Shown here piece by piece: positions 20,081 through 31,970 of a stretch of 64,000 bases of DNA. The DNA is from Platanthera guangdongensis (lineage: Eukaryota; Streptophyta; Magnoliopsida; Asparagales; Orchidaceae), in NCBI GenBank assembly GCA_039583875.1, contig CM077160.1:117229895-117293894 (forward strand), given 5' to 3'. The translations under genes were made by a program, and so were the position numbers. Under the pieces are notes generated by a model, which saw only the letters and a list, made by a program, of their open reading frames with translations, was not told the origin of the DNA and did no database searches. Within the stretch, counting starts at the first letter, position 1, and each line of letters begins with the position of its first letter.

Positions 20081-22123
20081 ATGGGTTCCACTGAAAATCA
20101 CAAGGAATTGGGATCCATGAAACTACCTATATGTAGGAAGGAGATCTTTGGGATCTGGAAGGAAAGGGTAAGGCTGTTTATGGAGGCATCAGACCCTAGA
20201 ATTTATATCACAGTAAAGGAAGGGCCATATGTGCCCATGAAGGTGTCAGTCCTAGATGCTAATCAGAGAACACCAAAGGATTTCTCTGAAATGACAAAGG
20301 ATGAGATTGTCCTAGCCACCATGGACAAAAGGGCTCAAAACATTATAGTGAGTGACATAGATGATGCAACTTTTCAGAATCTTATACACTGTAAGACAGC
20401 CAAAGAGATGTGGGATACCCTTATTGTGTATATGGAAGGATCTGAAGAAGTTAGGCAAGACAGAAAATCCTTGCTAAATCAAGAGTATGAAAGTTTTAGA
20501 CAAGGAAAGGGTGATAACATAACTGAGTGCTATAAGAAGTTTTACAGGATAGTGAATGAACTCATGTCCTATGGCAGAGAGTTCAGTAATTATGAACTTA
20601 ATGACAAGTTTCTAAGGTCCCTAACAAAAGATTGGGACACCAAAATCTGTGCCATTAGAGAAATGGCTAAGTTGGGAGAAATTCCTCCACCTACACTGTT
20701 TGGCAAATTGCTGTCATATGAAATGCAGTTGACAGTGAGGAAAGAGGAGGAGAAATCAACAAGAAATGAACATAAGGAAAGAACAGTAGCTTTCAAGACA
20801 GAAGCCCCCAGAAAGTACAGAGGTAAGTCAGCAACTCCACCTCCAAAGGTTGCTGAATCAGAGTCAGATGAGTCTGTCAGCACAAAGTCTGAAAGCAGTG
20901 AAAGTGATGAAGACTTTGCTGCCTTCACTAGACATTTGCAGAAGTTCTTGAAGAAGAAACAGTGGAGGTCAAGGCCTTCTACTTCACAGGGAAAAGAAGA
21001 CTTATATCAGAATAAAAAGGCTTCAAAGAAGGACAGGAAGAGGACTAAGTCTAGCAAGGCAACTGTTTCAAAAATAGTGTGTTATTGCTGCAATAGACAA
21101 GGCCATGTTGTTGCAGATTGTCCAGAAAAGAGAAAGGAGTCTAGTGACAGGAAGAAGACTCATTTCAAAGGCAAGAAAGAGAAGTCTTTTGTTGCCAAAA
21201 AGGAGAAGACTCTGTCAGATATTTCTTCTTCAGAAACTGAGTCAGATGCTGATGCATACATAGGGCTGTTTGCTGAAGAAGAAGAAGAAGAATTCATGCA
21301 GATTATGGATTCTATATATGAGCAAGAAGACTGTCAGTGCCAAGGACTGATGGCATTGACTGAAAATGACAAAATCCTGGAGCAGCCAGGACCCAGTAAG
21401 GTACAAAGTTCAACTTTAAGTTCAGTTTTTTGTGCCAGTACAGATTCAGATTCATCATCATCAAATGATGAGAGTGCATCTGAGTCTGAAGATGATATTC
21501 ATCAGCTGATAGATGAATATAAAGTACTATTGCAAGCTTATAAGAAGAGCAAGTCCCTAGCCAAAAGTCAGGCAAAGGAAATTGCTGATCTCAAAGCTGC
21601 TGCAACAGAATTTGAGAAGTCTTTTGATCAAAAGCTTAATGAGATAGCTAGATTGAAGCACATAACAGTGATTCAAATGGAAACTATATCATTCAAGAAT
21701 GATCAAATCAAGAGTCTAGAGATTAATCTTCAGAAGGAGAAGGACTTAGTTGCTAGGTTTTCTAAACCTAAGTCAGTTCTACCCTTAATTGATGACTTTG
21801 TACATCACAAGGGTAAAGCTGGACTAGGATTTACTAGACCTGCAAGGAATGTTCAGTCCAAGTCCAAGTCCAAGGGCAAAGCCCCAACATTCAACAAGTC
21901 AGCTGTAGATAAGACAGCAAAGACAGTATCTAAGCAAAGGTACAATAAGTTTGAATGTTGGTGTTGTGTCAAAGTTGGCCATTTTGCAATGGACTGTTGG
22001 CACAATGCTAGTGCCAAAGTGAGTAGCAATCTGCCTGTAGGAAAGCCTGCAGGTAGCTTTGTCAAGATGCAAACTAACAAATACCAAGGACCCAAGAATA
22101 CTTTGGGTTCTAAGGTTCATTAA
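20081..22123 (+). CDS. gag: B gag polyprotein
   Basis: 680 codons from ATG 20081. I chose this start over the earlier in-frame ATG at 19955 because that one lies inside the LTR. Residues 1-240 hold the copia-type capsid (IFGIWKERVRLFMEASDPRIY, MDKRAQNIIVSDI, EMWDTLIVYMEGSEEV, SLLNQEYESFRQ, WDTKICAIREM). A first CCHC knuckle (CYCCNRQGHVVADC) is near residue 333, followed by a long acidic and coiled-coil stretch (~380-590), then a second knuckle (CWCCVKVGHFAMDC) near 624. Large gag with coiled coil and two knuckles is typical of Sireviruses. It ends with TAA 22121-22123, in the same frame as pol. Confidence 0.95.
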   Translation: MGSTENHKELGSMKLPICRKEIFGIWKERVRLFMEASDPRIYITVKEGPYVPMKVSVLDANQRTPKDFSEMTKDEIVLATMDKRAQNIIVSDIDDATFQNLIHCKTAKEMWDTLIVYMEGSEEVRQDRKSLLNQEYESFRQGKGDNITECYKKFYRIVNELMSYGREFSNYELNDKFLRSLTKDWDTKICAIREMAKLGEIPPPTLFGKLLSYEMQLTVRKEEEKSTRNEHKERTVAFKTEAPRKYRGKSATPPPKVAESESDESVSTKSESSESDEDFAAFTRHLQKFLKKKQWRSRPSTSQGKEDLYQNKKASKKDRKRTKSSKATVSKIVCYCCNRQGHVVADCPEKRKESSDRKKTHFKGKKEKSFVAKKEKTLSDISSSETESDADAYIGLFAEEEEEEFMQIMDSIYEQEDCQCQGLMALTENDKILEQPGPSKVQSSTLSSVFCASTDSDSSSSNDESASESEDDIHQLIDEYKVLLQAYKKSKSLAKSQAKEIADLKAAATEFEKSFDQKLNEIARLKHITVIQMETISFKNDQIKSLEINLQKEKDLVARFSKPKSVLPLIDDFVHHKGKAGLGFTRPARNVQSKSKSKGKAPTFNKSAVDKTAKTVSKQRYNKFECWCCVKVGHFAMDCWHNASAKVSSNLPVGKPAGSFVKMQTNKYQGPKNTLGSKVH

Positions 22124-25100
22124 TCTGTTTTGCAGGTGAGTCCAAGTTGCCATGTCCCAATATGGTACTTGGACAGTGGATGTTCCAGACATATGACTGG
22201 AACAAAGGGATTACTAAGGGACTACATTCCAATCAAAGATGGTCCAAAAGTCACCTTTGGTGGTTCTGAAAAAGGAATCATCAAAGGGTTTGGTAACATT
22301 TCTAGTAACTTAGTTACCATTACTCAAGTGGCTTATGTTAAAGGGTTGAAACACAACCTAATAAGTATAAGTCAATTAAGTGATGTAGGGTATGACATCT
22401 CATTTGTTAAGAATGGTTGTCATATCAAGAGGTCAACTGATCAAGAGATCATTTTGACAGGTTATAGAAAGAGAAATGTCTACTACTTAGACATTATGTG
22501 TGAGACCATTGGTTCTCAGGTGTGTCTTGTAGCTGATGAGACATTCTCTCATTGTGTCAAATGGCACAAGAGGCTTGCCCATCTAAACTACAAGACAATT
22601 GGCAAACTCTTTAGCAAAGAGTTAGTGAGGAATGGTCCTCAAGTTAAGTGTGTTAAAGATGGTATTTGCTCAGCTTGTCAAAAGGGTAAGCAGACAATAT
22701 CCACCTTTAGAAGCATAGAAAACAAAGATGTTGTGAGGTGTTTATACCTCTTGCATATGGATCTCTTTGGTCCAATGCCAGTTCACAGCCTAGGTAGGAA
22801 GGTCTATACCTTTGTAGTTGTAGATGACTACTCAAGGTTTTCCTGGGTGTTCTTCTTAAGACAGAAATCTGAAACACCTAATGTCTTCTATAGCTTTGTC
22901 AAGCAAATTCAGAATGAACTAAATAGTACAGTGGTCAAAATAAGAAGTGACCATGGTACTGAGTTTCAGTCTGATAGCATGATAAAACTATGTGAAGACT
23001 TTAGGATATTTCAAGAGTTTTCTTCACCTAGAACACCTCAGCAAAATGACATTGCTGAAAGGAAGAATAGGACCTTGATTGAGGCAGGTAGAACCCTATT
23101 AAGTGATACATCACTACCAGAATATTTCTGGGCTGAAGCAGTTAATACTGCATGCCATGTTATTAATAGGGCTACCATTACTAAAGGCCTCAACAAGACC
23201 CCCTATGAGGTTGTGAAAGGCAGGAAACCAAACCTATCCTACTTCAGGATCTTTGGTTGTAAGTGCTTCATACTTAACAATGGAAAGTCTTACTTGACTA
23301 AGTTTGCTGTCAAGTCCCAAGAGGGAATTTTTGTTGGGTACAACAACAATAGTAAGGCTTATAGAGTCTACAACTTGTCTACTCAAGTTGTAGAAGAAAC
23401 TATACATGTAGTATTTGATGAGACTAAACTTATTAACAATGAGTTGTCTAGTAGTGTATGCATCCCCACATGTTTAACAAAGAAGATGGACAAGCTCACT
23501 CTAGAAGAAGAATCTACTGCAAGACAGCAAGTAGAAGACAGTGGCTATTGTCCAGGGGGAGAACTACATGCACCAAATGCAGAAGAAGTACAAGGAGTAC
23601 AACAAGATGATGAAACTGAAGAGGTTCAACCAGAAGTCAGGATGCCTCCAGCCAATATGCATCTTAGAGATCATCCAGTAGAGCAGATTATTGGAGATCC
23701 AAGACAAGGGGTACAAACAAGGAGCAGAAACCTGAATGCAGCAGTCTACTCCAACTTTCTATCCCAAGTTGAACCTAAGAAGTTTGAAGAAGCCATTCTG
23801 GATCCACAATGGACTGAAGCAATGCAAGAAGAGCTGAATCAGTTCAAGAGGTGCAAGGTCTGGGAACTTGTTCCTAAATCTAAAGACCACAATATAATAG
23901 GAACCAAGTGGATCTACAGGAATAAGTTGGATGAACAAGGTGTCATCATTAAGAACAAAGCAAGATTGGTTGCTAAAGGATATAGGCAGGAAGAAGGTAT
24001 TGATTTTGATCAAACCTTTGCTCCAGTAGCTAGACTGGAAGCCATAAGGATGTTCCTGGCCTATGCAACTTTTCAAGGATTCAAAGTTTACCAAATAGAT
24101 GTCAAATCAGCATTTCTAAATGGTAATCTTAAAGAAGAAGTCTATGTGGAACAACCCTCAGGTTTTGTTGATTCAACTCTACCTAATCATGTCTATAGAC
24201 TTAGGAAAGCTTTATATGGGTTAAAGCAAGCCCCTAGGGCTTGGTATGAAACCCTATCTAGTTTCCTCATTGAGAACAAGTTCTCAAGGGGGAAAATAGA
24301 TAAGACTCTATTCCTTAGGGAATCTAGAGGCAAAGTAATACTAGTCCAAATATATGTAGATGACATTATATTTGGGTCTACTGAAAGTAGCCTTTGCAAA
24401 AAGTTTGCAAAGCTAATGCAAAGTCAATTTGAGATGAGTAGTATGGGAGAGCTAAAGTTCTTCTTGGGTCTCCAAGTAAGACAGACTGAGAGTGGTTTAT
24501 CCATATGCCAGTCCAAGTTCACCCTAGAACTCATAAGGAAGTATGGTATGGATTCATCCAGCACCATGAAGACTCCTATGGGGTCAAGTATGTCTCTTAG
24601 CAAGGATGATGCAGGGAAACCTGTAGATGAAACTTTGTATAGAGGGATAGTTGGCTCCCTATTATACTTGACTGCAAGTAGACCAGATATCATGTATGCT
24701 ACATGTGTCTGTGCTAAGTATCAAGCCTGCCCTAAAGAGTCTCATTTGACAGCAGTTAAGAGAATATTGAGATATCTAAAGGGCACTCCTTATCTAGGCC
24801 TCTGGTACCCTAGGAATGGGGATTTTGATCTAACATGTTATTCAGATGCAGACTTTGCAGGATGCAAAGAAGATAGAAAAAGCACTACTGGAACCTGTCA
24901 ATTCCTAGGTGGGAGACTGATTTCTTGGAGTAGCAAAAAGCAAACAAGTGTGGCTATCTCCACTGCAGAATCAGAGTATGTGGCTGCAGGAAGTTGTTGT
25001 GCTCAACTTCTGTGGATACAACATCAGCTAGAGGACTATGGATTTAAGGTAAGTAGAACTCCACTCTTCTGTGATTCTACTAGTGCTATTTCAATAGCTA

Positions 25101-25297
25101 ATAATCCTGTATCTCATAGTAGAACAAAACATATTGAAATTAAATATCATTTTCTTAGGGAGCATGTAAAAAGAGAAGATATTTTACTTGAATATGTTAG
25201 AACAGATAATCAACTAGCTGATATGTATACTAAGCCCCTAGAAGAAGCTAAGTTCAATAGATTTAAAATTGAACTAGGAATGATAAACTTAGAGTAA
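22124..25297 (+). CDS. pol: B pol polyprotein (protease, integrase, RT, RNase H)
   Basis: In phase with gag behind a single TAA. Counting from the TTG at 22130, domains are: protease [13 protein letters not shown] (Asp 15); GAG-pre-integrase HKRLAH with CSACQKGKQ (~145-190); integrase D211 (HMDLFG), D274 (SDHGTEF) and E310 (AERKNRT), a DD35E spacing; TPQQND has Asp where Gly is usual. RT starts ~600 ([39 protein letters not shown]) with YVDD at 742-745. RNase H has [18 protein letters not shown] and FCDSTSAI. No ATG precedes the protease, so expression needs read-through of the gag stop, a frame-neutral bypass, or splicing. Confidence 0.95.
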   Translation, partial: SVLQVSPSCHVPIWYLDSGCSRHMTGTKGLLRDYIPIKDGPKVTFGGSEKGIIKGFGNISSNLVTITQVAYVKGLKHNLISISQLSDVGYDISFVKNGCHIKRSTDQEIILTGYRKRNVYYLDIMCETIGSQVCLVADETFSHCVKWHKRLAHLNYKTIGKLFSKELVRNGPQVKCVKDGICSACQKGKQTISTFRSIENKDVVRCLYLLHMDLFGPMPVHSLGRKVYTFVVVDDYSRFSWVFFLRQKSETPNVFYSFVKQIQNELNSTVVKIRSDHGTEFQSDSMIKLCEDFRIFQEFSSPRTPQQNDIAERKNRTLIEAGRTLLSDTSLPEYFWAEAVNTACHVINRATITKGLNKTPYEVVKGRKPNLSYFRIFGCKCFILNNGKSYLTKFAVKSQEGIFVGYNNNSKAYRVYNLSTQVVEETIHVVFDETKLINNELSSSVCIPTCLTKKMDKLTLEEESTARQQVEDSGYCPGGELHAPNAEEVQGVQQDDETEEVQPEVRMPPANMHLRDHPVEQIIGDPRQGVQTRSRNLNAAVYSNFLSQVEPKKFEEAILDPQWTEAMQEELNQFKRCKVWELVPKSKDHNIIGTKWIYRNKLDEQGVIIKNKARLVAKGYRQEEGIDFDQTFAPVARLEAIRMFLAYATFQGFKVYQIDVKSAFLNGNLKEEVYVEQPSGFVDSTLPNHVYRLRKALYGLKQAPRAWYETLSSFLIENKFSRGKIDKTLFLRESRGKVILVQIYVDDIIFGSTESSLCKKFAKLMQSQFEMSSMGELKFFLGLQVRQTESGLSICQSKFTLELIRKYGMDSSSTMKTPMGSSMSLSKDDAGKPVDETLYRGIVGSLLYLTASRPDIMYATCVCAKYQACPKESHLTAVKRILRYLKGTPYLGLWYPRNGDFDLTCYSDADFAGCKEDRKSTTGTCQFLGGRLISWSSKKQTSVAISTAESEYVAAGSCCAQLLWIQHQLEDYGFKVSRTPLFCDSTSAISIANNPVSHSRTKHIEIKYHFLREHVKREDILLEYVRTDNQLADMYTKPLEEAKFNRFKIELGMINLE

Positions 25298-25789
25298 GTT
25301 TACAGAATTGAAATTGGCTAAGTAAAAAGGTGTCGACACATAGAGATTTCTGTGTCGACACATGATGGTAGGTGTCGACACTTCAGGGAAAAGGTGTCGA
25401 CACATCTACGAAGTTGGTGTCGACACTTCAGAATAATAGTGTCGACACATGACAAGTAGGTGTCGACACAACCAAGGTGGTGTCGACACTTAGTGTTTAC
25501 TCAGTATTTTCTAAGTAAAGTCTCGACTAAATGTCGAGTAAAGTGGTGTCGACACATAAACAAGTATCGACACATATAATCTGTTGACTAAACTTGTGTC
25601 GACACATATGTGTCGACACTTATTGCCTGTGTCGACACAATTTAAGTTAGCTGTCCCGCCTGTTCATCTTCAAAATTAGAAAGGTATAAATAGGGTTTTG
25701 TCTTTGTTTGTCGACACGCTTTCAAAGTTTCGAGACCAAACTTCTGTGTCGACACCTCTCTTCTCTCAAGACAAATTCTACAAACCCTA
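25298..25789 (+). promoter_or_regulatory. B pol-accessory ORF spacer: palindrome array and TATA box
   Basis: About 13-15 copies of GTGTCGACAC or close variants lie at 25330-25760, the same palindrome as in the LTR. TATAAATA follows at 25685-25692, in AAAGGTATAAATAGGG, 98 bp before the accessory ATG. The layout copies that of the LTR promoter. C and E show the same arrangement. Confidence 0.75.
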
Positions 25790-28652
25790 ATGGCGCCTAA
25801 GCTAGAGGAGAACGTCAACGAAGGATACGAGCTGGTGCGGAATGCTTTTGAGGATGCCGATCAAGAAATCAAGACAGTAGTAACCCTAGTCGCTGATTCA
25901 GGGTTAGAATATCTTGTTTCAGAACCTACTAAAATATGGAAGAAAGAGGTACTGGAATTTCTCAATGGAGCTGAAGTGGACGAATCTGGATACAAGATCA
26001 AATCCAGAGTTCATGGAGAAAAGGTTAAGGTTTCACCTAAAAACTTGAGGAAGGTACTTCAGTTGCCAAGAACTAAAGAGGAAGATAAGGTTACTGCTTC
26101 AAAGACCAGGGAAGCTCTAACCTGGTGTGGACTGGATCCTAAGATGAAGCTTGGATCAGTGTTTCTTAGAAAGGGCATGAACAATCAAGGGAAATTCCTT
26201 TCAGAGATTGTTGGCAAAGTAATTCTCAGCAAGCCAGGAGGGCATGACAGAGTGTCTGCCTATATGTTTAGTATTATGACAAGGATAATCTTCTCTCTGC
26301 AAACTGACTGGTCTATGGTAGTTTATGAGAAGATTAAAGAAAGCCTAAAGAAGCCCAACTTAGGCAGAATCATAAGTCTTTATCTTGCTGGTGTTATACC
26401 TGAAGTTATGGGACAGGCTGCTGGAACAAAAATCAATCATATGAGGAAGATGGATTTAAGGATATTTTCCAGATGGGACAGAGTGTTGTCAAAAGAAATG
26501 CCAACCCCTGAGAAGAAAGTTCCTGAGAAAGTATCACCCCCCCAAGAAGAAGAGGAAAACTGCTCCAGTGGCACAAGTTTCCACTAGTAGTTTTGAGAGT
26601 GAAGAACAAGTGGTCTTCACCCCTGATGAAGAAGACACAGGAACTGCTGTGAAGTCTCCAGCACAACAAGTGGATGCTCAAATCCAGGGGGAGCTACCTC
26701 TAGCTAGCCCCATACACAAGGATCAAAGCCAGGGGGAGCTTCCAGTTGTAGATGAATCCACTACACTGGAAAGTGAACAAGCAACCAACACAATACTAGA
26801 GGTAATCACTGAACTAAATACTTTGGTTTTTCCTATAGAAGATACTGATTTGTCTGATGTTCATCAGCAAACTCAGCTGGATAACCATGTCCCAGATGCT
26901 GTCATAGAAGACACATCTGCTATTGTTCAAGATGTTACTGATCCAGTGGTTGAAGAGCCAAGAATTTCTCCAGCTTAGTCTCCAACAGAATATACCATGG
27001 AAGATCTTTTCTTAAATCTGGATCAAAAGAATTTTGACCAGGACAATGCTGCTGCTGAAGTAGAGAATGCTCCAGTTGAGGGGGAGCAAGTTGTATTTCT
27101 TGAAGAGCCTGCAAGAAAAGAAACTGAGAAGGCACCAGATGTGCAGACTGAGTGGCCCCCCAGTCCTAAGGAAAGGGTAGATATAGCCAGCTCCTCAGCT
27201 TCTGAAGATGAGGAGACAAAAAGAGCTAAGAAAAAGAAACTTTATGTATTCAAGAGAAGGAGCCAAAGTTATAAGAAGGCCTTACAATCTATTGCTCCAC
27301 AGCCTATAGCACAGCCAGCTCCAACTGTGGATTATAGTGCTTTAATGGTTGCAATGCAAATTAAACTGGATGAGCACAGGCAGGCAATTGAGAAGTATAT
27401 AGATGAAGGGCAGAAATCATTGCAATTTGATCTGGCCCAGGATATTAAATCCATAAGATTTGAGATGAATCTAAACAAGAAGGAGATGACTGAATGTTTC
27501 CACAAGGGTGGAAATGCAGTGGTGTATTTGGCTACACACCAGGAGAAGATAAAAGCACAAGTTGATGACATAGCCCTGAAGCAAGGATATGTCCTTGAAA
27601 ATCAACTTAAAATGAATGATAATTTGACAGAATCTCATAATGCAATTGTCACAGAAATAAAGAACATAGCTGCTGGACCTTCTACCTCTACTGCTACTGT
27701 TAAAGCTGAATTTGACAAAGTATTTCAAGAAGAAATCTCTGCTGTTAAGACTGTCATTCAAGACTCCCAGAAGGCCATATCTGAACAACTTAATAAGCTC
27801 AAACCTTTCTTTAAAGATGGAGTCAGATACTTAGATAGTCAAATCAGATTCTAGAAGGATGATGTCCGAGATCACATGGCTAGAGAAGTCATAAAGGGGG
27901 AGAGAGTTTTAGTCAAAGCTAGCTCTGATCATGCCAAATGGATATCTAATTCCATCAGAGCTACACTGGGTTATCCTCCTCTTTGTGATGATGACAATGT
28001 TGCTGAATCTGGAATTCATCCTGCATATTTAGGAGGGGAGCTACCAGAAGTGACTCAAGTTATCTATCCTCCTCCAGATTTTGAAATGGTGCAAGCTGAT
28101 ATTCATCACATGTATAGCCCAACTGAAGGGAAGTCCAATGTCATTCTAGAAAAAGTGGTTCAGCCTATATCTTAAGCTATGCAAGCAACTCTTCAACAAG
28201 AAGAAGAAGATCTATACAAAGAAGAAGCGACTAGATTGTCTAAGAAGAGGTTTAAGGAACAAGCTGAACAAAGGCCAGACTTTGAACAGTGGAGCCCTAC
28301 CTCAAGAAATATCATTTTGACTGCCTGGAAAGCTGCCAAAGATAATGTGCATGACAGGAACAAATGATTTTCTGAGGCTGAATGGAGAAAACATGAGATA
28401 AGGCAGGAGGCAATAGTCCAATACAGAAGGAAGGCCAAGATGGGAAAGCTACCTCCTACTGCTCAGGAGCCTAGCAAGTACTTTCCAAAGCCATACCATT
28501 ATTTTGAAAGACAGAAGATTAAAGCAGAAGTGCTTAAGAAGAAAGATCTGAAAGGCAAGAAGCCTGCTGATGCTGAAGTTGTTGATGCTCCTATTCAAGC
28601 TAAAGTTCAAGTTGAAAAAGGAATTGTGATTAAGGAGCCAGAACAGAAATAG
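25790..28652 (+). pseudogene. B accessory (envelope-position) ORF
   Basis: Starts at ATG 25790 (MAPKLEENVNEGYELVRNAF). The first ~210 residues form a conserved globular region (LVADSGLEYLVSEPTKIWKK, FLSEIVGKVILSKPGGHD, WSMVVYEKIKESL, GRIISLYLAG) shared with A, C and, more distantly, E; it resembles the 'putative plant transposon protein' family. A seven-C run near 26536-26542 shifts the frame. Beyond it a lysine-rich PKKKRK motif, an acidic low-complexity region, a coiled-coil (~27340-27830) and a C-terminal YFPKPYHYFERQK motif lie in one frame with stops at 26976, 27852, 28173 and 28365. No signal peptide or membrane segment is seen, so 'envelope' rests on position only. Confidence 0.8.
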
Positions 28653-28959
28653 AATTAGAATTTTCTTGAAGTTTACTTTGTAATCTTTTTGATGTAAAAC
28701 ATTTTGTGAACTTCTGAAAAAGAATATGACAGATATTAGAACAATGTGTTATATGTTAAATCTATTTCATATTTGTTCTGTGATGATGTCTATATTTATT
28801 TCATAATTGTTCTGAGATGTTATCTGTATACATGTGTGATTGATACATGTTTATGTTTACCCTGCTATATATAATCCTGCTTTACATCATTTTGTAATTT
28901 TATTATGAATGGTGTATATCATTGACTAAGGGTTATGACTTCTCCAAATAGGGGGAGAT
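28653..28959 (+). other. B 3' untranslated region and polypurine tract
   Basis: AT-rich region without a frame, ending in AATAGGGGGAGAT (28947-28959), the plus-strand primer directly before the 3' LTR. Confidence 0.85.
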
Positions 28960-31048
28960 TGTTGGGTACATTGGTTTAAATGTACCTGATTTGAATAAGC
29001 CTCACCCAACTCAATGATATACATCAAAATGTATTTGATGTATTTTGAGTTACATGTGCAGGTTAAGTATTTGCAGGAAAGAAGAAAAGTTTCTAAGTCC
29101 ATGTGTCGACACCCAGAGGGAAAGTGTCAACACTTAAGAAGACTTGTGTCTACACCCAGGCAAGCAGTGTTGACACTTGGAGTCATTGTGTTGACACCAG
29201 GGATGCTGAGTCGACACCAGATAGAAAGTGTCGACACAAGGAGCTGTGTCGACACTCAGTGAAGAAAAGACAGTGAAGCAGTGTCGACACTTAACAGCAG
29301 TGTCGACACCTAGAAGAACTGTGTCTACATCAGAAAGTGTCGACACTTGGAGCTGTGTCGACACTCAGCAAAAGTCAGCAGAGACTAAGTACAAGTGTCG
29401 ACACCCAGAACAATGTGTCGACACTTAACAGAAGAGTCAACACTTGAAGTAAGTGTCGACACCCAGAACAATGTGTCGACACTTAGCAGAAGAGTCAACA
29501 CTTAAAGTAAGTGTCGACACCCAGAACAATGTGTCGACACTTAGCTGAAGACTCAACACTTGAAGAAAGTGTCGACACAAGGAGCTGTGTCGACACTTAG
29601 CAAAGATCAGCAAAGTTCAAGAATATTCTAAGTACAAGTGTCGACACTAAGGGAATGTGTCGACACTCAGCTAAAGTCTCGACAGAAGAAGAAAGTGTCG
29701 ACACCCAGAGCAATGTGTCGACACTCAACAAGTATCAACACTGAAGACATGTGTCGACACCAAGAAGCAGTGTCGACACTTAATAGATTCAACACATGAA
29801 GATGTGTCGACACAAAGGTGTTGTGTCGACACTTAGAAGAATTCAACAAAATTCTGAAGTACAAGTACTTGTGTCGACACTCAATCTTAGTGTCGACACA
29901 TGAAGAAGAAGTAGTGTCGAGATAAAGAATCAACAACACAAGAAGTTGTGTCGACACCTTGTAGACTAGTGTCGACACTTAGACAACATGTGTCGACACT
30001 TGGTCTATAAGTGTCGACACTCAAAGACAGAAAGTCTCGACACTTAAAGACAGTTACAGAATTTTCAAGAACTGACTGGATGACTTGACAGCTGCCATTC
30101 CAGCCGGTCTACAGCACCTGTCAGAGTTGTCAGAATTCAGTTATGAACCGGGTCAGCCGGTTACCATGAAGAAGGTCTATAAATAGGCCTATACTGTCTA
30201 CAGAAGAGATTGATCAACAAGTTGTTGAAGAGATTGAACACAAGTCCAAGTTCAGATTTAAAGAAGATCTAGATATCAAGTGAAGATCTAAGAAGTTGGA
30301 GAGAGAGAGAGCTCCATCCAAGAAATCAGCTGTTGGAACCCAGCTGAGAAGAAGGATTCAGATTAGTCTGAATCTTAAGAAGCAGAGATCAAGGATCAAC
30401 TGCAGAAGGAGTCAATCTTATTGAGTTCTACTTTCAAGAAGCTTTGAAGAAAGCTAAGTCAGATTGATTTCAGCTGAGTTCTTCCAAGAGCTCATCAAGA
30501 AACTCACAACTCCTCTCTCTTGTCTCTGGGTTGCTGAGTTAACAATTTTGTATTCATTATAACTTGTAGGATCCTTTGGATCTGAGTTTTTGTAAGCCTG
30601 TAATTATAAAGGCTGAGTGTAGGGCTTGAGAGCCTGAGTGTAGGAGATTGAAATCTCTGAGTGTAGGCCTTGGTGGCTGAGTGTAGGCCTTGGTGGCTGA
30701 GTGTAGGCCTTTGTGGCTGAGTGTAGGCTTTGTGGAAAAGCTGAGTTGTAGGGCCTTGGGCCTGAGGTGTATGAACCAGTTTGAGTTCTGAGATAGTGTA
30801 GGAGTTTGGCCGAATCTAGTACACTACTAGATAGGCAAAGGGGGAAAGTGGATGTACCCAAAGCTTGGGGAACCACTATAAAACTCTGTGTCTACTGTGT
30901 GATTGTTGTTGGCTGTGATTGTTGCATATGTGCTGTGTTATAGTAGATAGAATTCTGTGAAATTAACTGATTGCTGCCATAAAAAGTTAAAAAGAATTAG
31001 GTCACCTATTCACCCCCCCCTCTAGGTGTTTAGGTACTATATCTTTCA
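28960..31048 (+). repeat. B 3' LTR
   Basis: 2089 bp, TGTTGGGTACATT...TATCTTTCA. Several palindromes near its start are decayed here but intact in the 5' copy (TGTCAACAC, TGTTGACAC, TGTCTACAC). Confidence 0.97.
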
Positions 31049-31053
31049 TGAAC
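31049..31053. repeat. Target-site duplication of B, right copy (TGAAC)
   Basis: Matches 17888-17892. Confidence 0.95.
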
Positions 31054-31970
31054 ACCTGGTATGCTCTAACCAGAGGGGCTAAATGATAACTCTCATAATC
31101 CCAGGTATTTTTGATCAGCTCCAATACTTGAGTCATATTGTATCGACATTTACACATATATATTTATATATATATACACATATATGTGTGTACACCTAAG
31201 GATAGGTTAACACTGTAAACATAAACCTTAGACACATTAATAAAGATTTATCTGTAATTTCACTGGTAGATTCGAGAACTAACATCTACAGGCATAAATC
31301 AGTTCACTGAAAACTAACGAAGATACGTCATTGAAAATCACTAAAACTTACAATTGACATCAAGAAATGTATGGAAAAACCCCGTTCAAATGCTAAATAG
31401 ATTGGCATTAACAAATATATATATATTTAGAAGATTTTTAAATCGTCTTGATATCAGAAGATTTCGAGAATCCAGCATGCCTATTAACCCGTAGATTCCT
31501 ATTAAAGAATCCCTTTGATTTCGACTTAGATAAACTCCCGCCGATCCCTAGCATTTCGCTCTTCACACGGAAACCCCGTTAAAACCCCGTTAAACCCGTC
31601 GATATCGCGCAGGAATCTCGCCGACCCTTCATATTCCACAGGAAACTCACCGATTCTTCCTCTTCCGTCGATATCCCGCAGAAAACTCGCCCTTAATTTC
31701 CGTCGAAGTTCCTCTTCCGTCGATATCCCGCAGGAAACTCGCCGATTTTCCCTCCGTAGATCACTCCTCTCGCGTCCAAGGCGCTCGTCCAAGTCTCGGC
31801 GGTTTCGATCAATCAAAGTCGCGAGCGCCTCCCGGTTTTCCGTCGTCTCCGTCGATTCTCACCTTCTACGCTTTTGGGTAACCACTTCCTCACCCTTACA
31901 GTGACTTACTGTTAGTGTAGCTTCCCTCTTGATTTCTGATTAGGCGTAGTCTTGGGATTCCAGCTTTGCA
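31054..31970 (+). other. A spacer before its accessory ORF
   Basis: No pol and no open frame that I can support. It has short AT dinucleotide runs near 31160-31180 and 31415, and at 31590-31750 a repeated block with GTCGATATCCCGCAG and GAAACTCGCCGA words (three copies, imperfect). Unlike B, C and E, no TATA box is found ~100 bp before the ATG at 31971. Confidence 0.6.

Larger units (their letters stand above)
17893..31048 (+). mobile_element. Element B: full-length Sirevirus/Maximus-type copia element
   Basis: 13.16 kb, flanked by TGAAC. LTRs of 2085 and 2089 bp differ at about 40 positions by my eye count (~2%). Order: LTR, PBS, gag, pol, palindrome spacer, accessory ORF, PPT, LTR. Gag and pol are fully open and all catalytic residues are present, making this the only potentially active element in the window. 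The accessory ORF has one frameshift and four stops. Confidence 0.95.

Noticed and set aside
22111..22135. Tiny intron of 21-24 nt at the B gag-pol junction
   Set aside because: GT and AG are present but the length is far below the plant minimum; only use of the acceptor with a distant donor remains possible.
25790..28652. True viral envelope gene in B
   Set aside because: No signal peptide, transmembrane segment or cysteine pattern is visible; only its position after pol recalls an envelope, so it is called accessory.
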